DNA from: Microbacterium helvum
GTDB lineage: Bacteria; Actinomycetota; Actinomycetes; Actinomycetales; Microbacteriaceae
NCBI RefSeq assembly: GCF_014779795.1
Contig: NZ_JACXZS010000001.1
Location: 310,001 to 374,000, forward strand
DNA length: 64,000 nucleotides
Direction: 5' to 3'
In this document: positions 51,274 to 59,302 of the stretch, in pieces
Layout of the letters: each line of letters starts with the position of its first letter
How positions within the stretch are numbered: position 1 is the stretch's first letter
The notes under the pieces: generated by a model
The model's database searches: none
What the model saw: the letters and a program-made list of their open reading frames with translations, nothing else
What the model was told of the DNA's origin: nothing
Made by a program: the position numbers and the translations under genes

Positions 51274-51491
51274 CACGGTGACCCCCGTCGGACTCCTTCT
51301 CCGCTTCTGAACACGGATCGCATGGAGTCCCCCGAAGCACCGGTCATGTGCGTCGATCACGCGCACCCGGATCCGCTTCGCACACCGCCCAACGTCGGGC
51401 ACCAGCCCTCTTCGGGCTCCCGGCCGATCAGGGCCGCAGCACATCCGAACCCGGCACCGTCATCCGGGTTCCTTCCGCAAGGACCATCATC
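51274..51491 (+). promoter_or_regulatory. Structured 5' region between leader ORF and winged-helix gene
   Basis: The 218-nt interval contains several inverted repeats: GGACTCC/GGAGTCC (about 51289 and 51324), AGCCC-TCTTC-GGGCT (about 51401) and GAACCCGG-CACCGTCAT-CCGGGTTC just before the start codon. The last stem ends about 18 nt from the ATG. Alternative pairing could link leader translation to expression of the next gene. I do not recognise a known riboswitch consensus. Confidence 0.45.
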
Positions 51492-52229
51492 ATGTCGACC
51501 ACCGCACTCCTCGACCGCCCCGCCACCGCTCCCGTCCGTCACCTCCGCGCCGTGAACCACCCCGCCCGCGTCGAGACCCCCGCTGCGCCTGAGGCGCAGC
51601 CGGCCGGCCGCACTCTTCCCGCCGGCACCGCGCCGCGCGGCTTCGCGCTGTACGTCGGCATCGACGAGGCCAAGGCCGCGGCGAACGGCGTCAGCCTCGG
51701 CGTCCTCGTCGACGCGCTGCGCCGCACTCTCGCCGACCTCGCCCCGACCGCCGAGACCTACGCCACCGTCGCGCTGGCCCCGGTCGGCTCCGGCGGTCGC
51801 GACGTCGACGTCGTGCGCCTGGCGCTGCACGAGCCCTCGGCGATCGCCCGCACCAAGCAGGAGGAGCCTGAGGACGAGGAGCACGCCGCCGGCGGTGTCG
51901 TCGTCGACATCTCGCGCAAGCGCGTGCTCATCGACGGCGAGTCCGCTGCGTTCACGTTCAAGGAGTTCGAGCTGCTGCAGTACCTCGTGCTGCGCGAAGG
52001 TCGCACGATCGAGCGCACCGAGCTCGTGACCTCGCTGTGGCAGGGCACCTCCGACGAGGACGCGCCGGGCGAGCGCACCATCGATGTGCACGTCCGCCGC
52101 CTGCGCGCCAAGCTCGGCCGCTACGAGGACATCGTGCGCACCGTGCGCGGTGTCGGCTACCGCTTCGACCGCCACGCCGATGTCGTGATCCGCTACGGCC
52201 ACGGCACGCCTTCGCCCGACCGCTTCTGA
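51492..52229 (+). CDS. Orphan OmpR/PhoB-type winged-helix DNA-binding protein
   Basis: The C-terminal 90 residues (about 145-235) are a transcriptional regulatory winged helix: VVVDISRKRVLIDGESAAFT, FKEFELLQYLVLREGRTIER, then ERTIDVHVRRLRAKLGRYED and VRTVRGVGYRFD. The N-terminal half has no receiver domain and no phospho-acceptor pocket; instead residues 60-125 form a small alpha/beta-looking unit (FALYVGIDEAKAAANGVSLG). Its signal is therefore unknown. It is 245 residues long from the ATG at 51492 and lies downstream of the leader-peptide region. Related orphan regulators occur in Microbacterium-like genomes. Confidence 0.82.
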   Translation: MSTTALLDRPATAPVRHLRAVNHPARVETPAAPEAQPAGRTLPAGTAPRGFALYVGIDEAKAAANGVSLGVLVDALRRTLADLAPTAETYATVALAPVGSGGRDVDVVRLALHEPSAIARTKQEEPEDEEHAAGGVVVDISRKRVLIDGESAAFTFKEFELLQYLVLREGRTIERTELVTSLWQGTSDEDAPGERTIDVHVRRLRAKLGRYEDIVRTVRGVGYRFDRHADVVIRYGHGTPSPDRF

Positions 52230-52306
52230 CGGCTTCCGCCTCGAGGCGAGGGGAGCGGATGCCGGTCCCCGGCCGCTCTCGCAGCTCGATGTCGGTGGTC
52301 CCGGCG

Positions 52307-52312
52307 TAGGGT
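52307..52312 (+). promoter_or_regulatory. -10 element (TAGGGT) for leaderless glycosylase gene
   Basis: TAGGGT lies 7 nt before the ATG at 52320. Confidence 0.45.
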
Positions 52313-52319
52313 GGGCGGC

Positions 52320-53330
52320 ATGACGACGTCGCTCTCGCGCATCCCTCGCACGAGGGACGCCGAGCGATTCCAGGCGCGCAACGGCGCGACTCGCGATCCG
52401 CGGCCGACATTCGAGCGTCCGCTCGAGACCGAGTACCGCCCGCGGCACGCGCTGGATCTTCGTCGCACCGTGCTGTACCAGCGACACGGCGCGGGCGACC
52501 CGACCATGACGGTGTCGGGCACGGTGATCTGGCGGGCCAGTCGCACGCCCGCGGGTGTCGCGACACTCGCGATCCGCGAGACCCACCCTGGCGTGGTGCG
52601 GGGCGCCGCGTGGGGTCCCGGCCGCGAGTGGGCTCTGGGGCAGCTGCCGGCACTGTGCGGCTCCGATGACGATCCGTCGGGATTCGACGCCTCGCAGCAT
52701 CCCGTCATCGCCGACGCCCATCGCCGCAACCCCGGCCTGCGTCTCTCGCGCACCGACCTCGTCTTCGACGCCCTCGCCAGCGCGATCTTCGAGCAGAAGG
52801 TCACCGGGATGCAGGCGTTCGGCGCGTGGCGCCGTGTCGTCACATGGTGCGGGGAACGCGCACCAGGTCCCACGCCGCAGCCGATGTTCGCGCCGCCGTC
52901 GATCGAGGGCTGGCAGCACGTGCCGTCGTGGGTGTGGCACCGAGCCGGACTCGAGCCGCCGCAGTCGAAGGCCCTCGTGCGCGCCGCGAGACGCGGCGAC
53001 GCGATCGAGCGTGCGGTGCTCGCCGCCGAGGACGGCGAGGCCGTCGACCGCGTGCTCGTCAGCCAGCCCGGGATCGGCCCGTGGACCTCGGCCGAGACCC
53101 GCATCCGCGCTCTCGGCGATGCCGACGCGGTGAGCGTCGGCGACTTCCACCTCGCCCACCATGTCGGCTATGCGCTGGCCGGCGAGCGCACGGACGACGA
53201 CGGGATGCTGCGGCTCCTGGCCGCATGGCCCGGCCACCGCCAGCGCGTCATCCGGCTGATCGGCGCGAGCGGAGTCGTCGAACCGCGACGCGCTCCGCGA
53301 CTGCACCCTGAGGACCACCGCGACCGCTGA
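52320..53330 (+). CDS. DNA-3-methyladenine glycosylase 2 family protein (AlkA-like)
   Basis: The 336-residue protein has an N-terminal beta-rich part and an HhH-GPD C-terminal half. The latter contains DALASAIFEQKVTGMQAFGA, the helix-hairpin-helix VSQPGIGPWTSAETRIRAL and the catalytic aspartate in AVSVGDFHLAHHVG at about 276. It removes alkylated bases at the start of base excision repair. The ATG at 52320 has TAGGGT 7 nt upstream, so it is probably leaderless. Confidence 0.88.
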   Translation: MTTSLSRIPRTRDAERFQARNGATRDPRPTFERPLETEYRPRHALDLRRTVLYQRHGAGDPTMTVSGTVIWRASRTPAGVATLAIRETHPGVVRGAAWGPGREWALGQLPALCGSDDDPSGFDASQHPVIADAHRRNPGLRLSRTDLVFDALASAIFEQKVTGMQAFGAWRRVVTWCGERAPGPTPQPMFAPPSIEGWQHVPSWVWHRAGLEPPQSKALVRAARRGDAIERAVLAAEDGEAVDRVLVSQPGIGPWTSAETRIRALGDADAVSVGDFHLAHHVGYALAGERTDDDGMLRLLAAWPGHRQRVIRLIGASGVVEPRRAPRLHPEDHRDR

Positions 53331-53449
53331 GGCGCGCTCCGGCAGGCTCGGCGAGCGCACTCCCCTTGTCGATGTCGGAGGGGGCGAGCACACTGGGACG
53401 CGCCACGCGGCCGGGCGCGGCATCCATTGATCCGATTCAGGAGTTCGAC

Positions 53450-53866
53450 ATGCCCAGCCTCAACCCGTATCTCTCGTTCCGCGACCAGGCCCGCGAAGCG
53501 ATGACCTTCTACCAGAGCGTGTTCGGCGGCGATCTCGACATCTCGACGTTCGGCCAGTTCGACGGCATGGTGCAGGATCCCGCCGAGAACGACCTCGTCA
53601 TGCACGCGCAGCTGACGAGCCCCGACGGATTCGTGCTGATGGGTTCCGACACGCCCAGCGGAATGACCTACGAGAAGCCGGCGGGCATCTCGGTGTCGGT
53701 GAGCGGCGACGACGAAGCGTCGCTGCAGGGCTTCTGGGACAAGCTCGCCGATGGCGGCACGGTCACGATGCCGTTCGACACGCCGCCGTGGGGCGGCAGG
53801 TTCGGCATGCTGACCGACCGGTTCGGAATCGACTGGATGGTCGCCCTCAACGCCTCGCAGCCCTGA
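53450..53866 (+). CDS. VOC superfamily (PhnB/glyoxalase-like) protein
   Basis: The 138-residue protein begins MPSLNPYLSFRDQAREAMTF and continues with the PhnB-like pattern YQSVFGGDL, HAQLTSPDGFVLMGSD and GGRFGMLTDRFGIDWMV. Two beta-alpha-beta-beta-beta units make one VOC domain. The function of the PhnB subfamily is not settled. Metal-ligand residues are not obvious, so it may not be catalytic. The ATG at 53450 follows CAGGAG. Confidence 0.87.
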   Translation: MPSLNPYLSFRDQAREAMTFYQSVFGGDLDISTFGQFDGMVQDPAENDLVMHAQLTSPDGFVLMGSDTPSGMTYEKPAGISVSVSGDDEASLQGFWDKLADGGTVTMPFDTPPWGGRFGMLTDRFGIDWMVALNASQP

Positions 53867-53878
53867 GTCCGGGCAGCG

Positions 53879-54796
53879 TCAGAGGTACGCGCTGTCGTCG
53901 ATCGCCGACGGGGCGGGGCCGAGTTCGTCGAGCTCTGCCCACACTCCGTCGGGGATCGGCGCCGCCGCCAGCTCGTCGAGCTGAGCCAGACGCGCGGCCG
54001 ACGACACCCCCACCACGGTCGTGTCGACCAGCGGCGAGCGCAGCGAGAAATGCAGAGCGACGCCGGGCAGCGTGACGCCGTACGACGCGCACACCCGCTG
54101 CAGCTGCGACACCCACTCCTGCAGCTGCGGCGATGCCGGACGGTACGCGTACATCGCGCCTTCGCGCGGACCCGTGGCGAGGATGCCGGCACCGAACGGC
54201 GCGGCATTGAACACGGTCATGCCGCGCGCTCGAGCATCCGCGAACACCGGTTCGGCGGAGCGGTCGACGACGGTGAGGCGATTGTGGATGAGCACGGCGT
54301 CGAAGACGCCGGTCGCGACATAGCGAGCCATGAGCGGCACGGGCCCGGCGGCGACGCCGATCGCATCGACGCGACCGGATTCACGCAGCTCGATGAGCCC
54401 TTCGACGGCGCCGCCGCGACCCATCGCCTCGTCGAAGGTCACCGAGTACGGATCGTGCAGATGCAGCAGCGGGAGCCGCTCGACGCCCAGCCGCGCAGTC
54501 GTCTCGTCGAACGAGCGCAGCACCCGGTCGCGATCGAACACACCGGTGCCGGGTTCGCTGTCGACCTTCGAGATCACGCGCGTCGCCGCGTCGGCGCCGA
54601 TCCGGGCGATCGCACGCCCGAGCACGGCTTCCGAGCGGCCTCCGGCGTAGTTGTTCGAAGTGTCGACGAAGGCGTGGGTGCTCGCGAACAGGCGCTCGGC
54701 GAACGCCACCGCCGCTTCTTCTTCTGCGGATCCGGGTTCGGTGTCGCGGCCGAGGCCCGAGGTGCCGATGGTGAGCGGGCTGACGTTCAGGGTCAT
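53879..54796 (-). CDS. Aldo/keto reductase
   Basis: The 305-residue TIM-barrel protein matches the AKR family of D-threo-aldose dehydrogenase type: FVDTSNNYAGGRSE with the catalytic Asp and Tyr, a KVDSEPG lysine and LLHLHDPYS with the histidine position. The C-terminal NADP-binding part is TTVVGVSSAARLAQLDE. The natural substrate is unknown. TAGGTT lies 6 nt before the ATG. Confidence 0.88.
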   Translation of the reverse strand: MTLNVSPLTIGTSGLGRDTEPGSAEEEAAVAFAERLFASTHAFVDTSNNYAGGRSEAVLGRAIARIGADAATRVISKVDSEPGTGVFDRDRVLRSFDETTARLGVERLPLLHLHDPYSVTFDEAMGRGGAVEGLIELRESGRVDAIGVAAGPVPLMARYVATGVFDAVLIHNRLTVVDRSAEPVFADARARGMTVFNAAPFGAGILATGPREGAMYAYRPASPQLQEWVSQLQRVCASYGVTLPGVALHFSLRSPLVDTTVVGVSSAARLAQLDELAAAPIPDGVWAELDELGPAPSAIDDSAYL

Positions 54797-54802
54797 GCCT
54801 CC

Positions 54803-54808
54803 AACCTA
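54803..54808 (-). promoter_or_regulatory. -10 element (TAGGTT) for leaderless AKR gene
   Basis: TAGGTT on the minus strand lies 6 nt before the ATG at 54796. GGAGG overlaps it but is too close to the ATG to act as a Shine-Dalgarno. Confidence 0.4.
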
Positions 54809-54839
54809 TCGACGCCGTCCGCTGCGTCCGTCGCGGCCC

Positions 54840-54845
54840 TAGGCT
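54840..54845 (+). promoter_or_regulatory. -10 element (TAGGCT) for leaderless small membrane protein gene
   Basis: TAGGCT lies 7 nt before the ATG at 54853. Together with the element at 54803 it forms a compact divergent promoter pair. Confidence 0.45.
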
Positions 54846-54852
54846 GGGCGAC

Positions 54853-55077
54853 ATGACCACGACACGCAAGGGCTGGACCCGCGGCCACTCCGGCTGGGCC
54901 TTCGGCACGGTCCTGATGTTCACCCTGGGGATCGTGTTCGGACTCATCTGGGGCAACGTGCTGCTGGGCATCGTGCTCGCGGCGGCCGTGTCGATCGGGT
55001 GGCTCATGGCGTACGAGTCGTGGCGCGGCCGCAACGTCGGGCTGGAGAACCGCGACGACGACGGGGCTCAGCTCTAG
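54853..55077 (+). CDS. Small two-TM membrane protein
   Basis: The 74-residue protein has two hydrophobic segments (about 15-33 and 36-52) and a charged C-terminus (SWRGRNVGLENRDDDG). I do not recognise a family. TAGGCT 7 nt upstream indicates leaderless expression. The DUF1918 gene follows 66 bp later with its own ribosome site. Confidence 0.72.
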   Translation: MTTTRKGWTRGHSGWAFGTVLMFTLGIVFGLIWGNVLLGIVLAAAVSIGWLMAYESWRGRNVGLENRDDDGAQL

Positions 55078-55142
55078 CGACAGGCTTCGCTCTACCCCTG
55101 GCGGCCGCCGCGACGTATCGTGAGCGCCAGGAGGTGGTCCTC

Positions 55143-55328
55143 ATGCAAGCCAAGGTCGGCGATCGCGTGATCATCCATGGCCGGGTCGTCGGGGCGACGG
55201 AGCGCGCCGGAGACGTCGTCGAGATCCGCGGCAGCGACGAGAATCCGCTCCTCGTGGTCCGCTACGACGACGGTCACGAGGCGATCCTCTCCCCCGGCAG
55301 CGACTGCGAAGTCCGTCACGCGCCGTGA
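55143..55328 (+). CDS. DUF1918 domain protein
   Basis: The 61-residue protein is one DUF1918 unit: MQAKVGDRVIIHGRVVGATE, then GDVVEIRGSDENPLLVVRYDDGHE. This actinobacterial SH3-like domain has no assigned role. AGGAGGT 9 nt before the ATG is a strong Shine-Dalgarno. Confidence 0.87.
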   Translation: MQAKVGDRVIIHGRVVGATERAGDVVEIRGSDENPLLVVRYDDGHEAILSPGSDCEVRHAP

Positions 55329-55359
55329 CCGCTCAGCCGTCCGCACGGGCGGCCGGGCG

Positions 55360-57498
55360 TCAGCCGAGCAGCTCCGGACGCGACGGCTCCTCACCCCGCA
55401 CGTGCTCGGCGAGGAACGCGAACACCGTCTCGTACCAGACCACGGCGTGCTGGGGCTTCAGCACCCAGTGATTCTCGTCGGGGAAATACAGGAACCGGTG
55501 CGGCATGCGCCCTTCGGCGTCGGCGTGGTGCTCGGCTAATTCCGACCACAGGCGCAGCCCTTCGCCGAGCGGCACGCGGTAGTCCTTGTCGCCGTGCACG
55601 ACGAGCAGGGGCGTGCGGATGTCGGCGACGAACCGGTGCGGCGAGTGCTCGAGCATCGCCTCGGGCGTGAAGATGCGCTGCCAGTACTCCGAGCTGTCTG
55701 TCGTGCCGGCGAACTGGTCCAGCGCCCACAGGCTCGCGTGCGTCACGATCGCACGGAAGCGGTCGGTGTGCCCGGCGACCCAGTTCGCCATGTACCCGCC
55801 GAACGACCCGCCCATCGCGGCGGTGCGGCTCTCGTCGATGTCGTCGCGGGCCTCGACGGCGTCGGTGATGGCCAGCAGATCGGTGTAGGGCTTCGCGCCC
55901 CAGCTGTTCCAGCCGCGCGCGATGAACTCCAGGCCGTAGCCGGTCGACAGGGCGGGGTCTGGGAGCAGTACGGCGTAACCCCGGGCGACGGCCAGCAGCG
56001 GCGCCCAGCGCCAGCTCCACGCGTTCCAGCTGTTGAGCGGGCCGCCGTGGATCCACAGCAGCAGCGGCGCCGGAGCATCCGCCGACGCCCCCTCGGGAAG
56101 CAGCAGCCAGCCGCGCACGCGAGCGCCGTCCTCGGCCTTCGTCTCGACCTCGGTGATCGTCCCCGGCGCGGTCGGCGCGGGCGCAGGCGTGGCCAGCGGA
56201 GTGACCGCGCCGTCGCGGTCGATGCGCACCGGGTGCGGCGGCACGACCCACGACGAGCGCAGGGCGACCACTCCGCCGCCGCTGCGGTCCACCGCGACGT
56301 GCGTGTAGGTGAAGTCGTCGCGCGTCAGCTGCACCGGCGCGGCACTCCCCTCGTGTCCGCTCCCGAGCGGCAGGCGGAACACCGGCCCGCGTCCGTCGTC
56401 GTCGGCCGTCGCGATGAGCGACTCGTCGTCGCTGTCGAAGGCGAGAGATGACGCCCAGCGGTCCCACTCCGCCGCGATGCGACGGGGCGCTGCGCCGTCG
56501 ATGCCGGCGACCCAGACCTCGTAGTCGGTGGGTCCCGAGGGAGTGCTCTTCACCGTTCGCAGGTACGCGATGCGTGTGCCGTCGTGGCTGACCGCGGGCA
56601 TCTCGAAGTCGACGTCGACCTCGTCGAAGAGGTCCGTGCGTGCGCCCGTCGCCGTGTCGATCGACACCAGCACGCGGCGTCCTCCGCGCTGCTCGCGGCG
56701 CTCGAGCGACACGATGAGCACCGAGCCGTCCGGGGTCAGCGCCGCCTCGGCGTGGTCGAGCGACCGCCCGGGCTTCGGGGTGAGGTCACGCGGGCGCGGC
56801 AGCGTCGCCGGGTACGGATTCGGGTCGGCAGCGGGTGCCGCGTCGTCGGTCGCCGCATCGGCAGAGGCTGCGGCATCCATCGACTCCTCGACGACGACAG
56901 CAGCGATCGAGTCGGCGAGACCATCGATGTCGAGCGCGAACAGGTGCGGCTGGGCGGGCCCGAGGTCGTGGTCCCAGTAGCGCACCGGATAGGTGTCGTG
57001 CAGGATGGCCGAGACCTTCTTCTCCTTGCGCTTCGCGCGCAGCGCAGCGTCGGCCTCGATCGTCTCGGACGAGGGAAGAAGGGATGCCGCCAGCACGAGC
57101 CGGGCGCTCCCCGCGGCCGTCGCCGCGATGCCGTCGACGCCGCCCGCGAGCCGCGTCACGGCGCGCGCCTCGCCGCCGGCGGCCGGCAGCAGCCAGAGCT
57201 GGCCGGACTCGTCGTCGGCGTCGCCCTCGGCGTCGGGGCGGGCCGAGACGAACAGGATGTCGCCGTTCGCGGTGAACGCGGCGCCCGCCTCGCCCTTCGC
57301 AGAACGCGTGAGCCGGCGCGGTGTGCCGCTGCCGTCCGCCGGGACGGCCCACAGCGCACGCTCGTAGCCCGTCCCGTCCTTCTTGAGCACGGCGACGGTG
57401 AGGACCGCGGTCTGCCCGTCCGGCGAGAGCGCCAGCGCCTCCACACGGGGAAGAGCGAAGTAGTCGGTGAGCGAGTCGAACGGGGTGGGGGACGCCAT
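55360..57498 (-). CDS. S9 family peptidase (prolyl oligopeptidase / acylaminoacyl-peptidase type)
   Basis: The 712-residue protein has an N-terminal beta-propeller-like region (about 1-430, with repeated ALSPDGQ/SHDGTR motifs) and a C-terminal alpha/beta hydrolase. The catalytic serine is in GGSFGGYMANW (about 566), the aspartate in HGDKDYRVPLGE and the histidine in DENHWVLK (about 676). There is no signal peptide, so it acts on peptides in the cytoplasm. An Ala/Asp-rich insert lies at about 205-230. TACGGT is 6 nt before the ATG at 57498. The longer upstream frame is shadow sequence of the divergent NAD(P)-binding genes. Confidence 0.92.
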   Translation of the reverse strand: MASPTPFDSLTDYFALPRVEALALSPDGQTAVLTVAVLKKDGTGYERALWAVPADGSGTPRRLTRSAKGEAGAAFTANGDILFVSARPDAEGDADDESGQLWLLPAAGGEARAVTRLAGGVDGIAATAAGSARLVLAASLLPSSETIEADAALRAKRKEKKVSAILHDTYPVRYWDHDLGPAQPHLFALDIDGLADSIAAVVVEESMDAAASADAATDDAAPAADPNPYPATLPRPRDLTPKPGRSLDHAEAALTPDGSVLIVSLERREQRGGRRVLVSIDTATGARTDLFDEVDVDFEMPAVSHDGTRIAYLRTVKSTPSGPTDYEVWVAGIDGAAPRRIAAEWDRWASSLAFDSDDESLIATADDDGRGPVFRLPLGSGHEGSAAPVQLTRDDFTYTHVAVDRSGGGVVALRSSWVVPPHPVRIDRDGAVTPLATPAPAPTAPGTITEVETKAEDGARVRGWLLLPEGASADAPAPLLLWIHGGPLNSWNAWSWRWAPLLAVARGYAVLLPDPALSTGYGLEFIARGWNSWGAKPYTDLLAITDAVEARDDIDESRTAAMGGSFGGYMANWVAGHTDRFRAIVTHASLWALDQFAGTTDSSEYWQRIFTPEAMLEHSPHRFVADIRTPLLVVHGDKDYRVPLGEGLRLWSELAEHHADAEGRMPHRFLYFPDENHWVLKPQHAVVWYETVFAFLAEHVRGEEPSRPELLG

Positions 57499-57504
57499 GC
57501 GTCC

Positions 57505-57510
57505 ACCGTA
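57505..57510 (-). promoter_or_regulatory. -10 element (TACGGT) for leaderless S9 peptidase gene
   Basis: TACGGT on the minus strand lies 6 nt before the ATG at 57498. Confidence 0.4.
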
Positions 57511-57561
57511 CCCGCGGAGCCAGGAGCATGATGGGGAGCGGAGGCAGGAGAGGAGTCGGTC

Positions 57562-58305
57562 ATGAGGATCGCGGTGGCCGGAGGAACGGGCGTCGTCGGA
57601 CGCCACGTCGTCGAGGCGGTGCGCGCGAACGGCGATGAGCCGGTCGTGCTGAGCCGCGGCACGGGCGTCGACCTGTCGACCGGAGCAGGGCTCGACGCCG
57701 CGCTGGCGGGCGTCGACACCGTCGTCGACACCTCGAACATCGAGACACTCTCGGCCAAGAAGGCGACGAGATTCTTCGAGAGTGCGACCGGCAACCTCGC
57801 CGCGGCCTCGGTGCGGGCGGGCGTCCGCCACCTCGTCACCCTGTCGATCGTGGGGATCGATCGGATGCCGCACGACTACTACGCCGGAAAGCTCGCGCAG
57901 GAGCGGGTCGTGGAGTCGTCGCCCGTTCCGTGGACGATCCTGCGGGCCACGCAGTTCCACGAGTTCGCCGGTCAGATGTTCGCGCGGGGCAGGATCGGGC
58001 CGCTGCACGTCGCCGTGCGCGCACGCGTTCAGCCGGTCGCCGCACGGGAGGTGGGCGCGCGGCTCGCGGCGCTCGCCCAGGGCGCACCCCAGGGCCGCGC
58101 CGCAGACCTCGCCGGGCCGCGCGAGGAGCGCCTCGAGGACATGATCACGCGATATGCGCGGCACACCGGCCACCGCGGCTGGATCCCTTCGGTGAGCCTG
58201 CCCGGACCGCAGCTCAAGGCCATGCGCGCCGGGCTCGCGCTGCCCGGCGCGGGAGCCGTGCTCGGCACGCAGACGTTCGAGGAGTGGCTCGCCGAACTCA
58301 CATGA
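57562..58305 (+). CDS. NAD(P)-binding atypical SDR (NmrA-like), copy 1
   Basis: The 247-residue protein begins MRIAVAGGTGVVGRHVVEAV with the GGTGXXG dinucleotide motif. Family features follow: VDTVVDTSN, RHLVTLSIVGID, YYAGKLAQERVVE and WTILRATQFHEFA. Atypical SDRs of this kind are often NAD(P)H sensors or reductases of unknown substrate. A paralogue with the same motif order follows 63 bp downstream. GGAGAGGAG precedes the ATG. Confidence 0.88.
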   Translation: MRIAVAGGTGVVGRHVVEAVRANGDEPVVLSRGTGVDLSTGAGLDAALAGVDTVVDTSNIETLSAKKATRFFESATGNLAAASVRAGVRHLVTLSIVGIDRMPHDYYAGKLAQERVVESSPVPWTILRATQFHEFAGQMFARGRIGPLHVAVRARVQPVAAREVGARLAALAQGAPQGRAADLAGPREERLEDMITRYARHTGHRGWIPSVSLPGPQLKAMRAGLALPGAGAVLGTQTFEEWLAELT

Positions 58306-58368
58306 CGTCGTCCGTTTGCGCGGGTGCGCGGGCTTCGCCACGATGGGGGCACGACACAGGGAGCCATC

Positions 58369-59115
58369 ATGAGATTCGCGATCGCCGGCGGCACGGGCAT
58401 GACAGGGACGCACGTCGAGGCGGTCGCGCGCGGCCGCGGTCACGAGGTCGTGCTGCTCTCGCGGGGCGGCGGGGTCGACCTGGTGAGCGGCGCCGGTCTG
58501 GACGGGCGCCTGGACGGCGTCGACACGGTGATCGACGTCTCGAACATCACGACGCCGAAGCCCGAGGTGTCGGTGTCGTTCTTCGCGGGGGCGACGACGC
58601 ACCTGCTGGCCGCCGAGCGCGCCGCCGGGGTCTCACACCACCTCGCCCTCACGATCGTGAACGCCGACGCCGCACCCGACGGCTACTACGCCGGCAAGCT
58701 GGCGCAGGAGCGGCTCATCGCCGAGGGCGACGTGCCCTGGACGATCCAGCGCACCACGCAGTTCCACGAGTACGCCGCGATGATGTACCACCGCACGCAC
58801 GCCGGCGCGCACGTCGCACCGACCGGCCGCGTGCAGCCGGTGTCGCTTCACGAGGTCGCGACGCTGCTGGTCGACCTCGCCGAGGGCGAGCCCGTGGGCC
58901 GCGCGACCGACTTCGGCGGGCCTCGCGAAGAGAGCCTCGCCGACATCGTGCGGCGCTACGCGCGCGCCATCGGCCATCACGGTCCGCTGCCGGCGATCGA
59001 CATGCCCGGCACCCTCGGCCGCGCCTTCCGCTCGGGTGCCCTGCTGCCCGGCCCCGAGGCCCGGCTCGGCACGCAGACTTTCACGCAATGGCTGGACGCC
59101 CTGCCCGACGCCTGA
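58369..59115 (+). CDS. NAD(P)-binding atypical SDR (NmrA-like), copy 2
   Basis: The 248-residue protein is a paralogue of the preceding gene: MRFAIAGGTGMTGTHVEAVA, VDTVIDVSN, YYAGKLAQERLI, WTIQRTTQFHEYA and a C-terminal LGTQTFTQWL like the LGTQTFEEWL of copy 1. The similarity by eye is clear over the whole length, so it is a tandem duplication that has diverged. The ATG at 58369 follows GGGAG. The substrate is unknown. Confidence 0.88.
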   Translation: MRFAIAGGTGMTGTHVEAVARGRGHEVVLLSRGGGVDLVSGAGLDGRLDGVDTVIDVSNITTPKPEVSVSFFAGATTHLLAAERAAGVSHHLALTIVNADAAPDGYYAGKLAQERLIAEGDVPWTIQRTTQFHEYAAMMYHRTHAGAHVAPTGRVQPVSLHEVATLLVDLAEGEPVGRATDFGGPREESLADIVRRYARAIGHHGPLPAIDMPGTLGRAFRSGALLPGPEARLGTQTFTQWLDALPDA

Positions 59116-59141
59116 GCCGGCCGCGACGGGCGTCTCGTTCG

Positions 59142-59252
59142 CGCTGTGGAAATCGGCATCCGCGCCCGGAACCTTCGACAGCGGATGCCGATTCCGACAG
59201 CGCGAAGGAGGAGATCGCGCCAGAACGACAGCGGATGCCGATTCCGACAGCG
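59142..59252. repeat. Three-copy repeat CGACAGCGGATGCCGATTCC
   Basis: A 27-bp unit occurs as direct copies at 59176-59202 and 59226-59252, and as an inverted copy (20 of 22 positions) at 59142-59163. Each contains GGATGCC. It lies between convergent genes, just before their shared terminator. Confidence 0.75.
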
Positions 59253-59263
59253 GGGAAGGAAGT

Positions 59264-59302
59264 GTGAGGGATGCCGCACCCGGCGGGTGCGGCATCCCTC
59301 AC
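59264..59302. terminator. Bidirectional terminator (GGATGCC family)
   Basis: Arms 59264-59281 and 59285-59302 pair perfectly over 18 bp around a GGC loop; the stem starts GTGAGGGATGCCGCACCC. It overlaps the last codon and stop of the AKR gene. Confidence 0.85.

Noticed and set aside
51274..51491. Known riboswitch class in the winged-helix leader
   Set aside because: I could not match the conserved core of SAM, cobalamin, TPP, FMN, glycine or ydaO/c-di-AMP classes; only hairpins are seen.
57499..58602. Upstream extension of the S9 peptidase frame
   Set aside because: It is antisense to two well-supported NAD(P)-binding genes; the peptidase starts at 57498.
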